In this document: piece by piece, positions 39,001 through 50,928 of the stretch | Numbering within the stretch: the stretch's first letter is position 1 | Layout: every line of letters begins with the position of its first letter | DNA from: Fratercula arctica | Taxonomy: Eukaryota > Chordata > Aves > Charadriiformes > Alcidae | Direction: 5' to 3' | DNA: 64,000 nucleotides | Assembly: GCA_947846985.1 (NCBI GenBank) | Contig: CANTUZ010000005.1 | Coordinates: 3,844,001 to 3,908,000 of the forward strand | Program-made: the position numbers and the translations under genes | The notes under the pieces: generated by a model | What the model was told of the DNA's origin: nothing | What the model saw: the letters and a program-made list of their open reading frames with translations, nothing else | Database searches by the model: none

Positions 39001-42000
39001 GCAGTTAATGCCTGCAAACCACTCAGCCTTTTCATAACAGATTTCAGATTTTAAAACTCCCTTGGAGCACTTACAGTCGTGTGCAAAAAGTCATAGGTGT
39101 TTGTGTCAGTTTGGAAAAAAGAAAAGAGGTTCTATTTTTCAGAGCTGCAGTCTAAAAGGACATTTCAGTGACTACATATATTATTAATACACCACTCATA
39201 GGAACAAGAATGTACATCCAGGTCCTGGTACAGATACAGAGCTGCCAAGAATAAATCAGATATGCAGATAAGGTAAGCAGGCAAAGATACTAAAGAGGAA
39301 TGGCACCAGATCTATCATTACTACTATACTTTTTATCGGTTCAAATCTGGAAATAGTTTCCATAATGGCTGGAAGGACAGACTGCCAGTAGAAAGTTCAA
39401 AGATGTGAACTGTGGGAGTCTGGAGAAGAGAGAAAACACTGGCATGTGGGGCGGCTGCAGAGGAGAGGCAGCGCTGCTCTGGGGACAAGGCACTGGAAGC
39501 AACAAAGGCAGCTGAAACGGGGGAGCCGGCGGCGCAGCACAAAGAAACAGAACAAACGAGAAGCGAGGATGTACGCAGGGACGCGGGTCAGCTGCCAGCA
39601 GATAAAGGCTGAAGGATAGAGGGAGGTTAGGGGGCAGGGAGAAGGGCTGGCTCTCCCACCGGGATGGAGTACTACTTTCAGAAATAGAGGGATGAGGGAT
39701 ACAAATCAAAGGCTAAACCAAATAAATAAAAATCTATTTCCCTTGAGGGCATGTGGGCTAGCCTGCGAAGCAGCGGTGGTGACTAATGCAGCCCAGCATG
39801 AGGAGCTTCGCTTCCTGCGCATCCAGAGCCTCCCAGGAGGGGCAGCCATTGCGGTTGTTTCTAAAAGGCCTGTGTTCCCCATAAATTACCTTGCAGCAAC
39901 AACGGAGACACCACTATCTTTTTGCTCTTCAAAGTACCGGAAAAAAAGTTGTGCACTGCTTCTCATGTTGCTCCATTACATTACTCACATCTAGCAGCTG
40001 GCACAAGATGACTTAGCACCCCTGAAAATAACGCGGTGACAGGGTCCCAGCAAGGCGTGTAGGCTGCCAACCCCCGAAAATTTGTCATTCGTAAAACCCC
40101 TCTTGGAGTTTGCACCTACGGCAGAACCGCGAGTCCTGCCATAATCTCAAGTTTGGCAGCAAACATGGGGGAGGTTGGGAAGGTAAATATTCCCATACCG
40201 GCACACGTTGTCCCCAGCTACACCGCTCCTGTAGTCTCTGAAACTAAGCAGAACTATTTCACGCCACTATTGCTCACTTGGCTTGTATAATAAAATATGA
40301 GGATGTGTGCGGAAGTACTTTTTCAGAATCCCTGAAAATACTCACAAGGAAAGAAAGAAGAAGCGGTGGCTTCTGTTCATGGAATCTAATGGTTTACTTA
40401 TAGACTGGCCCAACAACTCTATATGAAATGGCTGTTTGAGAGCTTCAGTACCTCCAACTTCCCATCATCTTGCCAAAGGACAACGGCAGGGACTTGGGAC
40501 AGGCCCTCCTCTGGAGCCTGCTCAGTGCTTTCGGCTTGCACAGATCTCCTCCCCGTGCTGACCGCCCTCTGCAGCAAATGAAGACACAGCACAGGGTTCA
40601 GCCTTTCGACAGTACAGTGCAAAGATTTACAAGTACCTCAGTAATACAGAGCAGGATACTGCGCTCTGTGCAGAGGCTAACGTGAGCTCTTTCCCGAGAA
40701 GTCACAAGCCTTGCCGTGCAGCGCGACCCAGCCGTATATTTAGCGTGATGCTCTCAGCGAGAACACGTTCTCCCTGCTTTGGCTCCTGGAGAAGTCCCCG
40801 CTCAGGAGCGTATCGGAGGGTGGCTTGCTGAGGACCTGGCTGTATAAGATGCCAAGCATGGCCCAGTAAGTGCTAACTATCCCCACTAAAACTGGGGGGA
40901 AAATGAGCAAACTTAGCCTTCATGAGCCTTTCACACAGTAAAGTCCCAAAGTTTGTCATGCCTGTTACAGCCCCTTCCTTTCTTCCTTTTCCCCAAAGTG
41001 ATCCTAATTTAAAGCGAGCCTTATTTTCCAACCACAGCACGTCCCCAAGCATTTCCTTTTCTCAAAATCGCCAGAATCCAAAGGGTGTAATTAAAGTCAA
41101 AAGGGACATTTTTCCCTTCCTGATGCCAATAAATACTGCTACTTCCCAGGGTTACTCTCCTGCCTTCTGTTTTGGCATGCTGCTTTTACCCCATATTTCA
41201 TGTCACACCCGTACAACCGCAGCGTGTAGCCGTAGCGCTACACGTTACCTTACCAGTACATCCACATCTACTCCGCAACGCCCCATTTCCCACCATCCCA
41301 ACGCCCTGCAAGAGCTCCCAGTGACCGACAAACTGCCCTGCTTGCTGTCAGTCTCGTACAGGACAAGACAGGCTTCCCGCAGCGATTCCTGCAGTCCAGC
41401 ACGCGGTCAGAGCTGCCGCTTCGCCTCTGTAGCTGCTCATCCCCAGAAATTAATAAGTTATTACTACAAATTAAAATATTAAGTTAATGATGTGCATGAC
41501 TGCAAGTTACAGAGCTGGAAAAGAAGTCCTAATTAAATCAATACAGTTATTAGTCCCTTGTCACCTCTGATTAATTATTAGCTTAATATGCTTCATCATT
41601 TTCACTGTTAATGGAAATAGCTGCAGTGCTACCACGGGAAGCAGGGTAATACATACGAGAAACCTACGGAGCCGTGCTGGAAGTCCCAGCTCCGGCTTGA
41701 ACAATGTCTTCCAGAGAAAAAGGGGAGAACATTTCATTTTCGGGGTGATAGTCTGACAACACTTAAGTCGGTGACAAAAAACTCTCATGGTTTTCAAAGG
41801 GGTCAGATGTTCGCTCAGGAAGTTTTTGATTCCGAAACATAGGGGGTATAGACTTGATTCCTAGTCCTGTGCTCGATCCTGAGCACTTGTCCCAGTGCCT
41901 CTAAGGCTTTCTGTGAAGTGACAGGATATCACCGCGGTCCTTTCAGAAGCCAACACTCCAGTACCTTTCCTCAGAGCCCACCCCGATTCTGACCCTCGTC

Positions 42001-43412
42001 CCTTCTTCATTACATGCACTCATTACCCCAGAGCATAAGGAAGGAATAGGCATAAAATAAGCCGACAGCCATCAGCTGCGATGTCTGGGTCCTTAGGCAC
42101 AGATGTAACTGAGGACACCTGTCCTTTCACACCACCGAAAGAGCCAAAAATAATGTACGGAGGTCACTTTTTTCAATGCTCACAAAAATTAAAATAGTAC
42201 TTTGGTTGTAGGTAACTGATGGTATTTACCCAGAGCTCAGGGGAGTGTAGAGTCCCCTTCATTTTCCTGTCTTCTTCATCCTCTCACTGACCCCCGCTCT
42301 TCCCTAATTCCTTGTAACAAGCAAGTTTTCTTAGCTGTCTGCAGGAGGTTTTTCTGCGCATAAAGACCGCGTAAAAACATCAAGGATGGGACTCCACATG
42401 TCTCTCCGGCAATAATGCAAAAGTTACCACAGAACTGGACAGGATTTTTACTGCCGTACATGGATCCACTATGTAATTAGACAGGAGTTTCATCTTATGA
42501 ACAGCTTTTACAAGCAAGCTCTTTTGGATAGGTTATCAATAGGAACACAAACATGCGCTTCTGAGAACAAAACTGCTCCTTGAACTCATTAATGAAGCTG
42601 GTACACAGTGTTCACACTGCTAATGGGTGATTCAGTAAATTAAATAGAGAATGTCACTGTAAAATACTATGTAAAGTTTCTCAAAGAGCCACTCAAACAA
42701 TTTCTCAGGACTCTCACCCTATCGCTGCGATTACCTCATGATAAAGTGCCACCTGCCCCATGAGTAATGGCAGAGCTTTCTAGTGCCATTTTATCATTTA
42801 GTCCTCTTACCGATATCTCTCTTAATGTACTGCGATAACAGTTCAGCTTCCCCTGCTTTACTCGCTTTCCATTTCAGCTGGGAAAAGTTTGAGCTCCTTC
42901 TTATTTTAATAAATAAGTTAACATGAGACAATCAGTGGCATACAGAAACCCCATCCCCTGGTATTTAGATATAAAGCCCAGATGTCTTTTTGGAGTCGAA
43001 CATTAAAGAAATAGTTTTCTTTTCATTCTGAGCGCTCTGGCTAGCCTACAGTTTGATGGGTGTGCAGCATTTCTTTGAGAAATGGGCTGAACTCCAGTGA
43101 AATATTTGGCCATTTAATGAGTAGACTCTAGGATAACGGTTTTCATGGGAATCCAAAAAGAGGGAGTAAAGAAAAGGGCTCCCCGTGCTATTCTTAGCTG
43201 CAAACAGTTAGATTTGGAATTTTGATTGTAAAGCATGGAATTTCTAAATGGTGCCATGCTAAATTTACTTCATTTGTATACAATTCAGCTGGATAATCAA
43301 GTGTGTTCCAGCATGTTCCTGGTTAGCATCTCGGTTCTAGTTTTATTGTCCCTAAACTGGTACAAAAATGCGTTCAGTAAATAGTGCTTATAAAATTTGT
43401 GCTCCAGTGTGT

Positions 43413-43454
43413 GTGCGTGAAGGTTTTATACACGGCGTGCGTGAAGATTTTATA
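43413..43454. repeat. 18-bp near-tandem repeat
   Basis: GTGCGTGAAGGTTTTATA at 43413-43430 recurs with one change (G to A) at 43437-43454, separated by 6 bp. Confidence 0.85.
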
Positions 43455-44155
43455 GAAATGCATATGTGGGTGCACACGCATGCACACAGACAGGGAGCTG
43501 TGATTTATTTCTAGAGGGAAGCCAAGGAAATTCCCACCCCCTACCATTTAAACGATCTGCTCTTTGGCTCTAAACATTCTGTAACTTCTCAGCCAAGGAA
43601 TGTATTTTCCCCTTCCAATATATATAATTTATTTTGCTGCACACATTAGTTAATGATACAAAGATACATGATTTAGCCGGTTCTGTAAAAACATAACTGA
43701 CAATCTGAGACAAACCCATTTCATTTTATAAGACTATTTTTTTTTCTCTGCTTGTCTTCCGCGGCACTGTGTGAATTAACAGCAATCATCAACTCAAGGA
43801 TTTATCCCATATACTTTGTACTCCAGCAATTTTTCATCATTAGATTAGCTTCCTAGGGTTAGAAGAGCTTTTAATTACTATATTAACGTAGGTAAAGAGA
43901 ACTTTACATTGGTTTATATTTTCGGCGGCGGGAGGGGGAAGACGGGAGACGGCTACTTTATTTCCCTGCTACTTCGCGGAGATTATTGCTGGATTTTTAA
44001 AAATAGGCGATGAAACGCTAATAATAAATCGCTTATCGGGGCACTCGGGGCGGGGGGCCGAGGCGAGCGGCCGCCCGCGGAGCCGGTTTCCCCGCCGGGA
44101 AGGAGCGCACCCCCCCCTCCCCATCCCCGCACCTTCCCCGCCGCCCAAGACTTAC

Positions 44156-44213
44156 GCGGTCCCCAGGGCGCTGCGGCGGGCAGCCTGCGCAGGTGGATCT
44201 CATCCTTATCCAT
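44156..44213 (-). CDS. ANO1: ANO1 coding exon 1 (alternative/extended N-terminus)
   Basis: The ATG at 44213-44211 has a strong initiation context (G at -3, G at +4) and is preceded in frame by a TAG stop at 44219-44217, so no upstream extension is possible. It opens MDKDEIHLRRLPAAAPWGP plus one base. The exon ends at a GTAAGT donor (44155-44150). The leftover base C joins AC at the start of exon 2 to give His20, keeping the frame open into recognisable ANO1 sequence. It lies inside the CpG island. The peptide is polar with several Arg and Pro/Ala residues and has no signal sequence, as expected for a cytosolic N-terminus. I do not recognise this 19-residue peptide from mammalian ANO1; the support is frame, splice site and promoter context. 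The alternative is a leader exon with translation starting at Met44 in exon 2. Confidence 0.82.
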
Positions 44214-44271
44214 CTCCTATCCGAGCCCCGCAGCCCAGCTCCCGCTTGGTACCAAACTGAACTTGCCAGGA

Positions 44272-44324
44272 TCCCTCCTCCTCCTCTTCCTCCTCCTCCT
44301 CCCTTCCCCCCTCCCCCCCCCCCT
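44272..44324. repeat. (TCC)n and poly-C tract in the inferred ANO1 5' UTR
   Basis: On the plus strand, repeated CTC/CCT units followed by runs of six and twelve C. On the ANO1 (minus) strand this is G-rich, GGGGG runs followed by (GGA)n, located between the inferred transcription start and the start codon. Such a tract can form a G-quadruplex in DNA or in the mRNA leader; that is inference from composition. Confidence 0.8.
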
Positions 44325-44396
44325 CGTGGTTTTTGGGGGAGGGCGCGTTCATCCAGCGAGCGGCACCGCGCAGCTCCCCGCCGCCCCCCGGCCAGA

Positions 44397-44412
44397 CTTT
44401 AAATAGGGGCGG
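44397..44412 (-). promoter_or_regulatory. Candidate ANO1 core promoter: GC box plus TATA-like / CArG-like element
   Basis: Read on the minus strand, CCGCCCC (44412-44406, an Sp1-type GC box) overlaps CCTATTTAAAG (44407-44397). The latter resembles a TATA box (TATTTAAA) and also a CArG box (CC, six A/T, GG), differing at its last positions. A start about 30 bp downstream, near 44375, would give a 5' UTR of about 160 nt before the ATG at 44213. SRF/myocardin control through CArG elements is reported for TMEM16A in smooth muscle; whether this is the same element is inference. Confidence 0.5.
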
Positions 44413-45013
44413 CGGGCGGCGGCCCGGCCCGCTGGGAGCGCGGCCCTCCGCGGGGAGCCGGCCCTCGGAGTGACGCCGCCGGCTCCGCCGCTCGCTTTCC
44501 CCCTCCCGCCCGCCCCGCGGACCTTGCGCGGAGCTCCGCGCCTACCTGCGGCGGCGGGGCTGACCTGACCTTGGGCGCCGGAACGACGGCGGCAGCTGCC
44601 GGCGAAGGGAAGGCGGCGGGGGGGGGGGGGAAGCCCGTCCGCGAAAGGTCAGCGCGACCTGCGCGCCCGCGGGACGGTGGCGGACGCGGAGCGCCCCCGG
44701 GAAGGAGGGTGCCGCCGCCGAGCTTCGCTGGAGCTGAGTCCCCCGCAGTCCCTGAAATGAAACCCATTTAACTGCTTTCCTGCTTAGTTTCCTTGGTTTT
44801 TTTAGGGCTGTTAAAAGCTCCCACACCTTTCAGTTTAATAAAAATAAAAGAAAGGGGGAGAAAAAAAAAAAAAAAGAAAAAGCACATCTTAGTCTTCACC
44901 AAAGTGAAGCTGTCATTTGTGGCTGCAGGTGATAACTCTCCCCTTGCCCAAGGTACAGGCTGGAGCTTCCCGCCCCCCCCCCCCCCCCCCTCCAGCCCAG
45001 CTTCCCCCCTCTT
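44413..45013. promoter_or_regulatory. ANO1 proximal upstream region
   Basis: The distal half of the CpG island (to about 44750), then ordinary sequence with an A-rich stretch near 44861-44880 and the C18 run. No start codon or splice site joins it to a recognisable gene on the plus strand, so a divergent partner is not supported. Confidence 0.6.
44973..44990. repeat. C18 homopolymer
   Basis: An uninterrupted run of 18 C immediately upstream of the CpG island and 24 bp before a CR1 fragment. Such runs are length-polymorphic and prone to assembly error. Confidence 0.9.
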
Positions 45014-45459
45014 TCACAGAATCACAGAATGGCAGGGGTTGGAAGGCACCTCTGGAGATCACCCAGTCCAACCCCCTGCCAGAGCAGGGTCACCCAGAGC
45101 AGGTTACACAGGAACGCGTCCAGGCGGGGTTGGAATGTCTCCAGAGATGGAGACTCCACCACCTCTCTGGGCAGCCTGTGCCAGGGCTCTGCCACCCTCA
45201 CAGGAAAGAAGTTCCTCCTCATGTTTAGGTGGAACTTCCTATGGTCAAGTTTGTGCCCATTGCCTCTTGTCCTGTCCCCGGGCACTACTGAAAAGAGCCT
45301 GGCCCCATCCTCCTGACACCCACCCTTTCAGTATTTACAAGCGTTGATAAGATCCCCCCTCAGTCGTATTTTTTCCAGACTGAAAAGACCCAAATCCCTC
45401 AGCCTTTCTTCATCAGAGAGATGTTCCAGTCCCCTCATCATCTTCGTAGCCCTACTGCC
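45014..45459 (-). mobile_element. CR1 LINE 3'-end fragment
   Basis: Begins with the reverse complement of the CR1 tail (TCACAGAATCACAGAATGGC) and continues through GGTTGGAAGGCACCTCTGG, CAGTCCAACCCCCTGCC and TTTTTTCCAGACTGAAAAG, ending near 45459. Minus strand, same orientation as ANO1, a few hundred bases upstream of the CpG island. 5'-truncated; no target-site duplication identified, as usual for CR1. Confidence 0.95.
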
Positions 45460-48400
45460 CCACCTGTGACACATTTACCTCCATCCACACCTGAACAGCC
45501 AGGGCCCCATTTCTATTGCTGCCAGCCTTCCCCATCCCAGCTCTGGTCCAGGAGGGATGCTCTGAGTGTCGCAATACACACCAACAAACTTGGGCCTACA
45601 CAGAATACCACCAGGTTACCTCTTTACTACCTTTTTTTTCTTTTTCTTTTAAAGTGTGAGGTGTAAAATAGCTGCCGCCCGCTTTTTACAGCTCCAGCTG
45701 GATGGCTGCAGTATTTGCACAGGATTCCAGGGTTATTCATCTCCACGGACTTTAACCCCTCTTCAGTGCCCCACAGGTCTTCTCCAAACCTGCTGCCTGA
45801 TCCCGGGCTGTGCTGCAGAAACCCACTTTGGCAAAACTGACATAGATTTATCTGCGCCATTCTCCTGACTGCTTTCTCTTTTTTAAATCTGAGACAAGCA
45901 CTTAACCCTCAAAAAATGCATTCAAATGAGCGCAAGGGCTCTGCCAGACGGAAACAGGCTCAGCAGGCTTCCTGACTCCTGGCAGGCAGCCCCCAAGTAC
46001 CCCACAATCGCTCTTCGAGGGCTGCTCGTGCTGCTGCTGCATCCAGGCCCCTCCCGGTCCCCTCGTACCCTCAAAAGGGACATTGCCGAGTGGCTCTTCG
46101 CTGATCATACTCACCCCTGGGGCTACAATGGAGCTGTGTGGAGCCACAGCCAGTTGGCCTGTGGGGACAGGCAACCTCCTCTCCCCTTGCTCGGAAAACA
46201 GGGTGCCCAGCACCACTGGGGGGTAGCACAGGGCTCCCCACCGCAGGAACAGTGAGCGGATGCTGCTCCCGCTTAGATCACAGTCCTAATTCCACTCCCA
46301 GCTCTCCTTTGTTACCAAAAAAATAGCAGGTTACAGCTCAGATATCTCTCTGCGACTGTTATTTTTAAAATTGTAAACGCACGTTGCTTGGGTTGGTTGA
46401 AAGTTCGACACAAGGGATAGAAAACACATTGAGATAGATCTATAAACAAGGGAATTTATGCATATGGATTTTTCCTTTATGGAATATAATCTCTAGAGGA
46501 TTTGAAACTGAGTCAGGATGCTTTTAGGCTACATTTTGTATCTTTTTACTCCTTTTTAATTTTTATGCTTTTTTGAAACAGTATGGATTTAAACTATTTT
46601 TAAAATACCCATTACTTAGTTTATTATTAGCAGAAGAGCGGGCAAGTAGATTGTGTTGAAAGGGCTTGCTTAACCGGAGATCAAAGGTACTTGGGAGCAT
46701 GCTCTTTTTCCTTTGCCTAAAATTAATTTATTTTGGATGGCGATTTGCGACAGAACCAAATGTGGGCACAGGACCAACATATATATTTGTTTTACGAATG
46801 TGAAACACAAAGAAATCTGGAAATAATGCCAGATTCCAGTATCTTATCTCGTAATGACCACAAGCTCCGTGAGCAACTGCTGACTACAGCTGGGGCGGGA
46901 ACCCAGCCGCATTTAAGCGTGTACAGGGCAGGCACAGCATCAAAGGGCTGCCTTTTCTGCAGGTAATTTTCTACTGAAAGGCCAGACAGAGGCAGGCCAG
47001 CCGATCGATGACATCATTTTATGACAAGCTTTTTGGAAGTTTTAGTCTGACAAGCAGGATTAAAAAAAATTGAGCTTGTATTCCAGCCCCGTGCATGGAA
47101 AAAATAAAAGTAAAGCTAACGTTGCTGCCTCTTTCCAGGTGTTTAAGTGTTAACGGGCAATCATTTATTTTTAAAATGTCCTGAAAATTAAAATACATTG
47201 ATTGCCTAGTACTATTTTAGAAGGTCCTGGGCTGACATGGCCCAGATTTGAGTGGAAATGAGGAAATCCCGGTGTGCTGTGGAAACTGTGCTCCAGCTGG
47301 TAGTACTGAGAGGCAGCAGGAGAGGTTTCCTTCCCACTGCCCTGGATGAGCTCTAGTGGATCCCTCAGCTGCTTTGGAGAAGCCCATTGTTGGAAAGAGC
47401 TATAAAGATAACGGGAAATCATGCATCTGTATAGAGGCTGCCAGACCTCCATCACTCTGTACCGCTTCCACAGACTCTTTCGTTTACCTGTCAGTATTCC
47501 CTGGGCTCCTCCCTGTGCGCGCATACAGACTTTGCAATTAAACTCACATCAAAGGCTGGACCACGCTTGCACCTGAAGTGACAGAACTGAGCAGCGGGGC
47601 TGCTCAGACTCTGACCGCGCACGAGAGCAGAGGAAATATGATTTGTCTTTTCAAGAGCCCCATGAGCTAAAATAGGCTGTTGAGCTGATAGGAAGCAGAG
47701 ACTCCAGCTACAGTTTTCTTCCTTAGCGTGTGATAAACCCAGTGTGCCATCTCAACACATACTTGTGAGAAGAATGGTAGAGGGACAGAGAATCTACTGT
47801 CTATGCAATAAAACAAAAATGCTTTCTTAACAATTTAGGAAGGAGACAGTGCTGCTTGGCATCCACACCTATAGTAAGTGCGCTTGCTGGAAATATTTAT
47901 AGTCTGCTTCTGCAAAATGTATTGTGTACCTTTATAACAATAATAATGCAGTTCTCAGCTCCTGTGATTTGGAGCCAAGCAAAAGTTCCGGGTGTTAGGC
48001 GTGCTGATGCTCTGGGAAAATGCCTGGGCGTAACACCGGCCCCACCATCCCAAATGGCAAAAGAGACCAATGAGGCCACCAACCCCCTCTCTGAACTATT
48101 TTTATGAAGTCTTTTACACTTTTGAGGGGCACGCAGCAAAGGCAGGGATATACTCCAGCTCTCCTTTCGGCTGGGGCATCCGGAGATAAGAGCCCATATC
48201 CCTGGCAGCCACCCCAAACAGCATGAACACAGTCACATGATGGTGAAACAAACCCTGGCCGTGGCTGTGACAGTGGCGTACCCCCTGCCTCCTCACCTTC
48301 GGCACTACCCACAACGCTCTCCCTGGCTGTTGTCGATGCACATGCAAAAAAATAAGTTATTGTTATGTTGTATATGAGGTAGAGAATCAGGGCCCGGAGA

Positions 48401-49665
48401 GCCCTAAACCCACAGGCAACACGGGAAAGATAAACAGGGAATGATAAATCACAATATGAAAACTAAGGCATACCCAGAGAAATTAGCAGGTGGCAAGATT
48501 AAGATAAACAGGAAGAGGTTTTTTTCCACATAATATACTGAAACCATAAGATTATTATGTAAATTATTATATAATAGTAAATATAACAGAACTATGGATA
48601 CAGAGCATCGTTACATTTTGTGCAATACAAGTGAAGTCAGAAGCGCAGCTTTTTTAAAAAGGAATGAGAAACATTTATGAAAAATAGGTCCAATTGTGTC
48701 TACTGTACAAAGTAGCCTGGCTATAATTTTCAGCTCAGTAAGCTCTTAAGCCTCTGGTTGTTGGAAAGGCATTTGTGGGGAAGGATGTTCTGTTTCTTAT
48801 CTCCTTTCCTTGCTACTTAGCACTGACAGACACTGGGTCCTGGGCTAGACGCACCTCAGAGTGTGGCAAGTCTTTTGGCTGTGTAACACTTAGCATTTGT
48901 ATAGAGCTCATACACCTAAAACAACGAATATTTTAGTTGTTACGAACTCATTTAGGTCAAGCGCAGCTCTGTGTTGGAATTATTAAGCAGATACTGCTTA
49001 AAACATTGTTTCATCAATGCCCCAGTCTTGCAAGTGCTTCTGTGCGTGCTTATATTAAATATTACTTCTGTGAATGTCTCTGCTTTTTTTTTGGTGTGCG
49101 TGTGATTTAACATTTTGCTAAAGCTGAGTGAGAAAAATGTTACTGTTTGTAAATAGTAATGTCTAGTATACCCAAATATATGCTCAAAGCTGAAGGCAGT
49201 TTAAGGACTGAATCAAACAATGTCTATAGTGAAAAACATCCACTACTTTGCAGGTCTTTGCCTGTGCCAATGGCAGAAGCAGGTTGGGGGGTCATCACAC
49301 ACTCCCTAAATTAAGAATAAATATTTAGGATGACTGATTTTCACAAGTTTAGACAATGTAAGAGAAGTGAAAAAATGAAGTTCTGCATAAGAGCAGAAAA
49401 AAAAAATCAGAAGACAATTCCCCTGCTTCTGCGTAAGTGAAGACTACTCCCTTTCTCATGTCCCCATGAAATGCTTTCACTAGTTACTTTTAGCCACTAT
49501 GGATATACACAGGGTTTTCCCATTAATGCTGCTGAAGTTTCCAAGTGTCATTTTACAAAAGTCAGAGGAACCTCCCACTTCTTCCCTCTGCAATTTACAG
49601 TTGGAAATTAACACCACCCAAGAGCCCGGCCAGGACTTTGAAATTAAATTAGAAGATGCTGTAAA

Positions 49666-49708
49666 CTGTGTTCACAGGAACGGCAAGAGAGGAGATTTGA
49701 CTCAGACC
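49666..49708. repeat. Dispersed 43-bp direct repeat, copy A
   Basis: CTGTGTTCACAGGAACGGCA followed by 23 more bases recurs at 50929-50971 with 40 of 43 positions identical. The flanks are not alike. See copy B. Confidence 0.85.
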
Positions 49709-50928
49709 ATGTGAGTCACAGTTGGTCTCCGATTCTCCCCTTGCTACTGATGGAAGGAAATTATGACAGCCGTGGCTAGCCCAGCTGCGGCTGGCCGGAG
49801 GGGTGGGGGAGTGAAACTGAGCCCGCACCAGTTTGTTTTTTTTTTTTTTTTAACCGTCTGTCTTTGGATCCAATCCCCCTCTCTACCCCAAAGCAGATTT
49901 AACTGGACCCAAGCTACTGCTGATCTGAGTTTTCCCAACTCACAAGATTGTCACCATCAGTTTCAAGCTTCTGTAAGAATCTGGTTCCATGCTTAAAATT
50001 ATACTTGTGTTTACAAAAGTCTTTCCTAATCTCAATCCCTTCTTGCTGTAGGGCAAGTCTATCAGTCCATAACCACTTCTATTAGACAAGAAAGCGTATG
50101 TTCCCTTCTCTTTGATCTGTGTGGCTAACAGCAGCAGCTATTGGTTATCTTCTTGAACTGAAGCTTCAGGTAACTAGGACAGGAGAAATAAGAAGAGTTT
50201 TCACATATCTGTGTTTTTCTTTTTCACAGCGTACAGTCCAAAGCAAAAATCAGCCCACAGTGCTTCCACGTGCAAACTGCAGCTGCGTGCTGTGACCTGC
50301 CTCTGGGTCTATGCTCTTAAGCAACGAAGTTTAAAAAAAGCAAATTGCTTACCAGGAGTGACTCCTATAGTTTTACTGCCAGATGAATCATACAGAGGAA
50401 AAGAGGGTGAAGTATTTACCTGTGACTTGACTTGCCACTCCACGTTTATAGGAGCCAGTATCTCCCTTGACACACATTTAGTCCAGGTGTTCACTGTAAC
50501 TTCTTCTTTGAACCTGCAATTATTGCACCATTTATAAAGGAAGCAGCAAAATCTTTTTTTTATAAGAGACAAAGAGGCACTAGCAAGGATTCAATCTAAT
50601 ACCCTTCAAGTGGCTTGGATACTAGAAGAACATAGCCCATGTGCTACAGTCATCTATAGGGCAGAGAGACAGCAGAATTAGCATCATGCACAGACTGGCA
50701 GCCCACTAAGAGACAACTTTTTAACACTTCATTAACAGTAATGGGAGTTTTTCCATAAGCAGCAATGATTTTCACATGCCAGCACCTAAATACTTTCATA
50801 TCCTCCTTAGTTATCAGGAGATACGCCACTAAACCAGCTCAAGATTTGACATCCACTGGAGGTTAGAGCTGAAAAGCTCAGAGATCTGATAGCACTTCCA
50901 GAAGGATCTGCTGGTGCTTCTAACCCCG

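Larger units (their letters stand above)
10162..44155 (-). other. ANO1 intron 1 (about 34 kb)
   Basis: The first intron occupies more than half of the window, from the exon 1 donor to the exon 2 acceptor. A long first intron fits a developmentally regulated gene and is the likely site for enhancers. Contents recognised: CR1 fragments at 11296-11895 and 20792-21219, homopolymer and tetranucleotide runs, and GC-richer patches near 15470-15800 and 29480-29790. No other coding exon or RNA gene could be supported in the rest. Confidence 0.85.
1..44375 (-). other. ANO1: ANO1 gene, 5' part (anoctamin-1 / TMEM16A)
   Basis: Five coding exons on the minus strand translate into a continuous match to the N-terminal cytosolic domain of ANO1, the calcium-activated chloride channel of epithelia, smooth muscle and pacemaker cells. 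ANO1 is preferred over its paralogue ANO2 because the exons contain ANO1-type strings such as HIINIRAIEDIGY, CKYGLYFRDGKRKVDYILVY and IQPKVAEHKPQTVKRLSYPF, whereas ANO2 is clearly different there. The gene runs off the left edge: the last visible exon ends in phase 2, and the next expected exon (starting FDLSDKDSFFDSKTR in human) is absent from 1-2035. The right limit is an inferred transcription start about 30 bp downstream of a TATA-like box. Exon identity is seen in the sequence; function is family knowledge; the 5' end is inference. Confidence 0.95.
43920..44750. promoter_or_regulatory. CpG island at the ANO1 5' end
   Basis: This stretch is strikingly rich in G+C and CpG compared with the AT-rich sequence on either side. 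It contains exon 1 and the inferred core promoter. It includes a G13 run (44618-44630), a C/T-rich tract (44272-44324) and many CGG/GCC units. CpG islands mark vertebrate promoters; the position over the first coding exon of ANO1 fits that role. No divergent gene on the plus strand could be recognised. Confidence 0.9.

Noticed and set aside
43983..44155. Continuation of the exon 1 frame past the donor (KSWAAGKVRG and beyond)
   Set aside because: A consensus GTAAGT donor in the phase required by exon 2 is present at 44155; the readthrough peptide is low-complexity.
44793..45347. 184-codon open frame on the plus strand upstream of ANO1
   Set aside because: Its second half is antisense CR1 tail and its first half is a poly-A/poly-C stretch; the same peptide recurs at the other CR1 copies.
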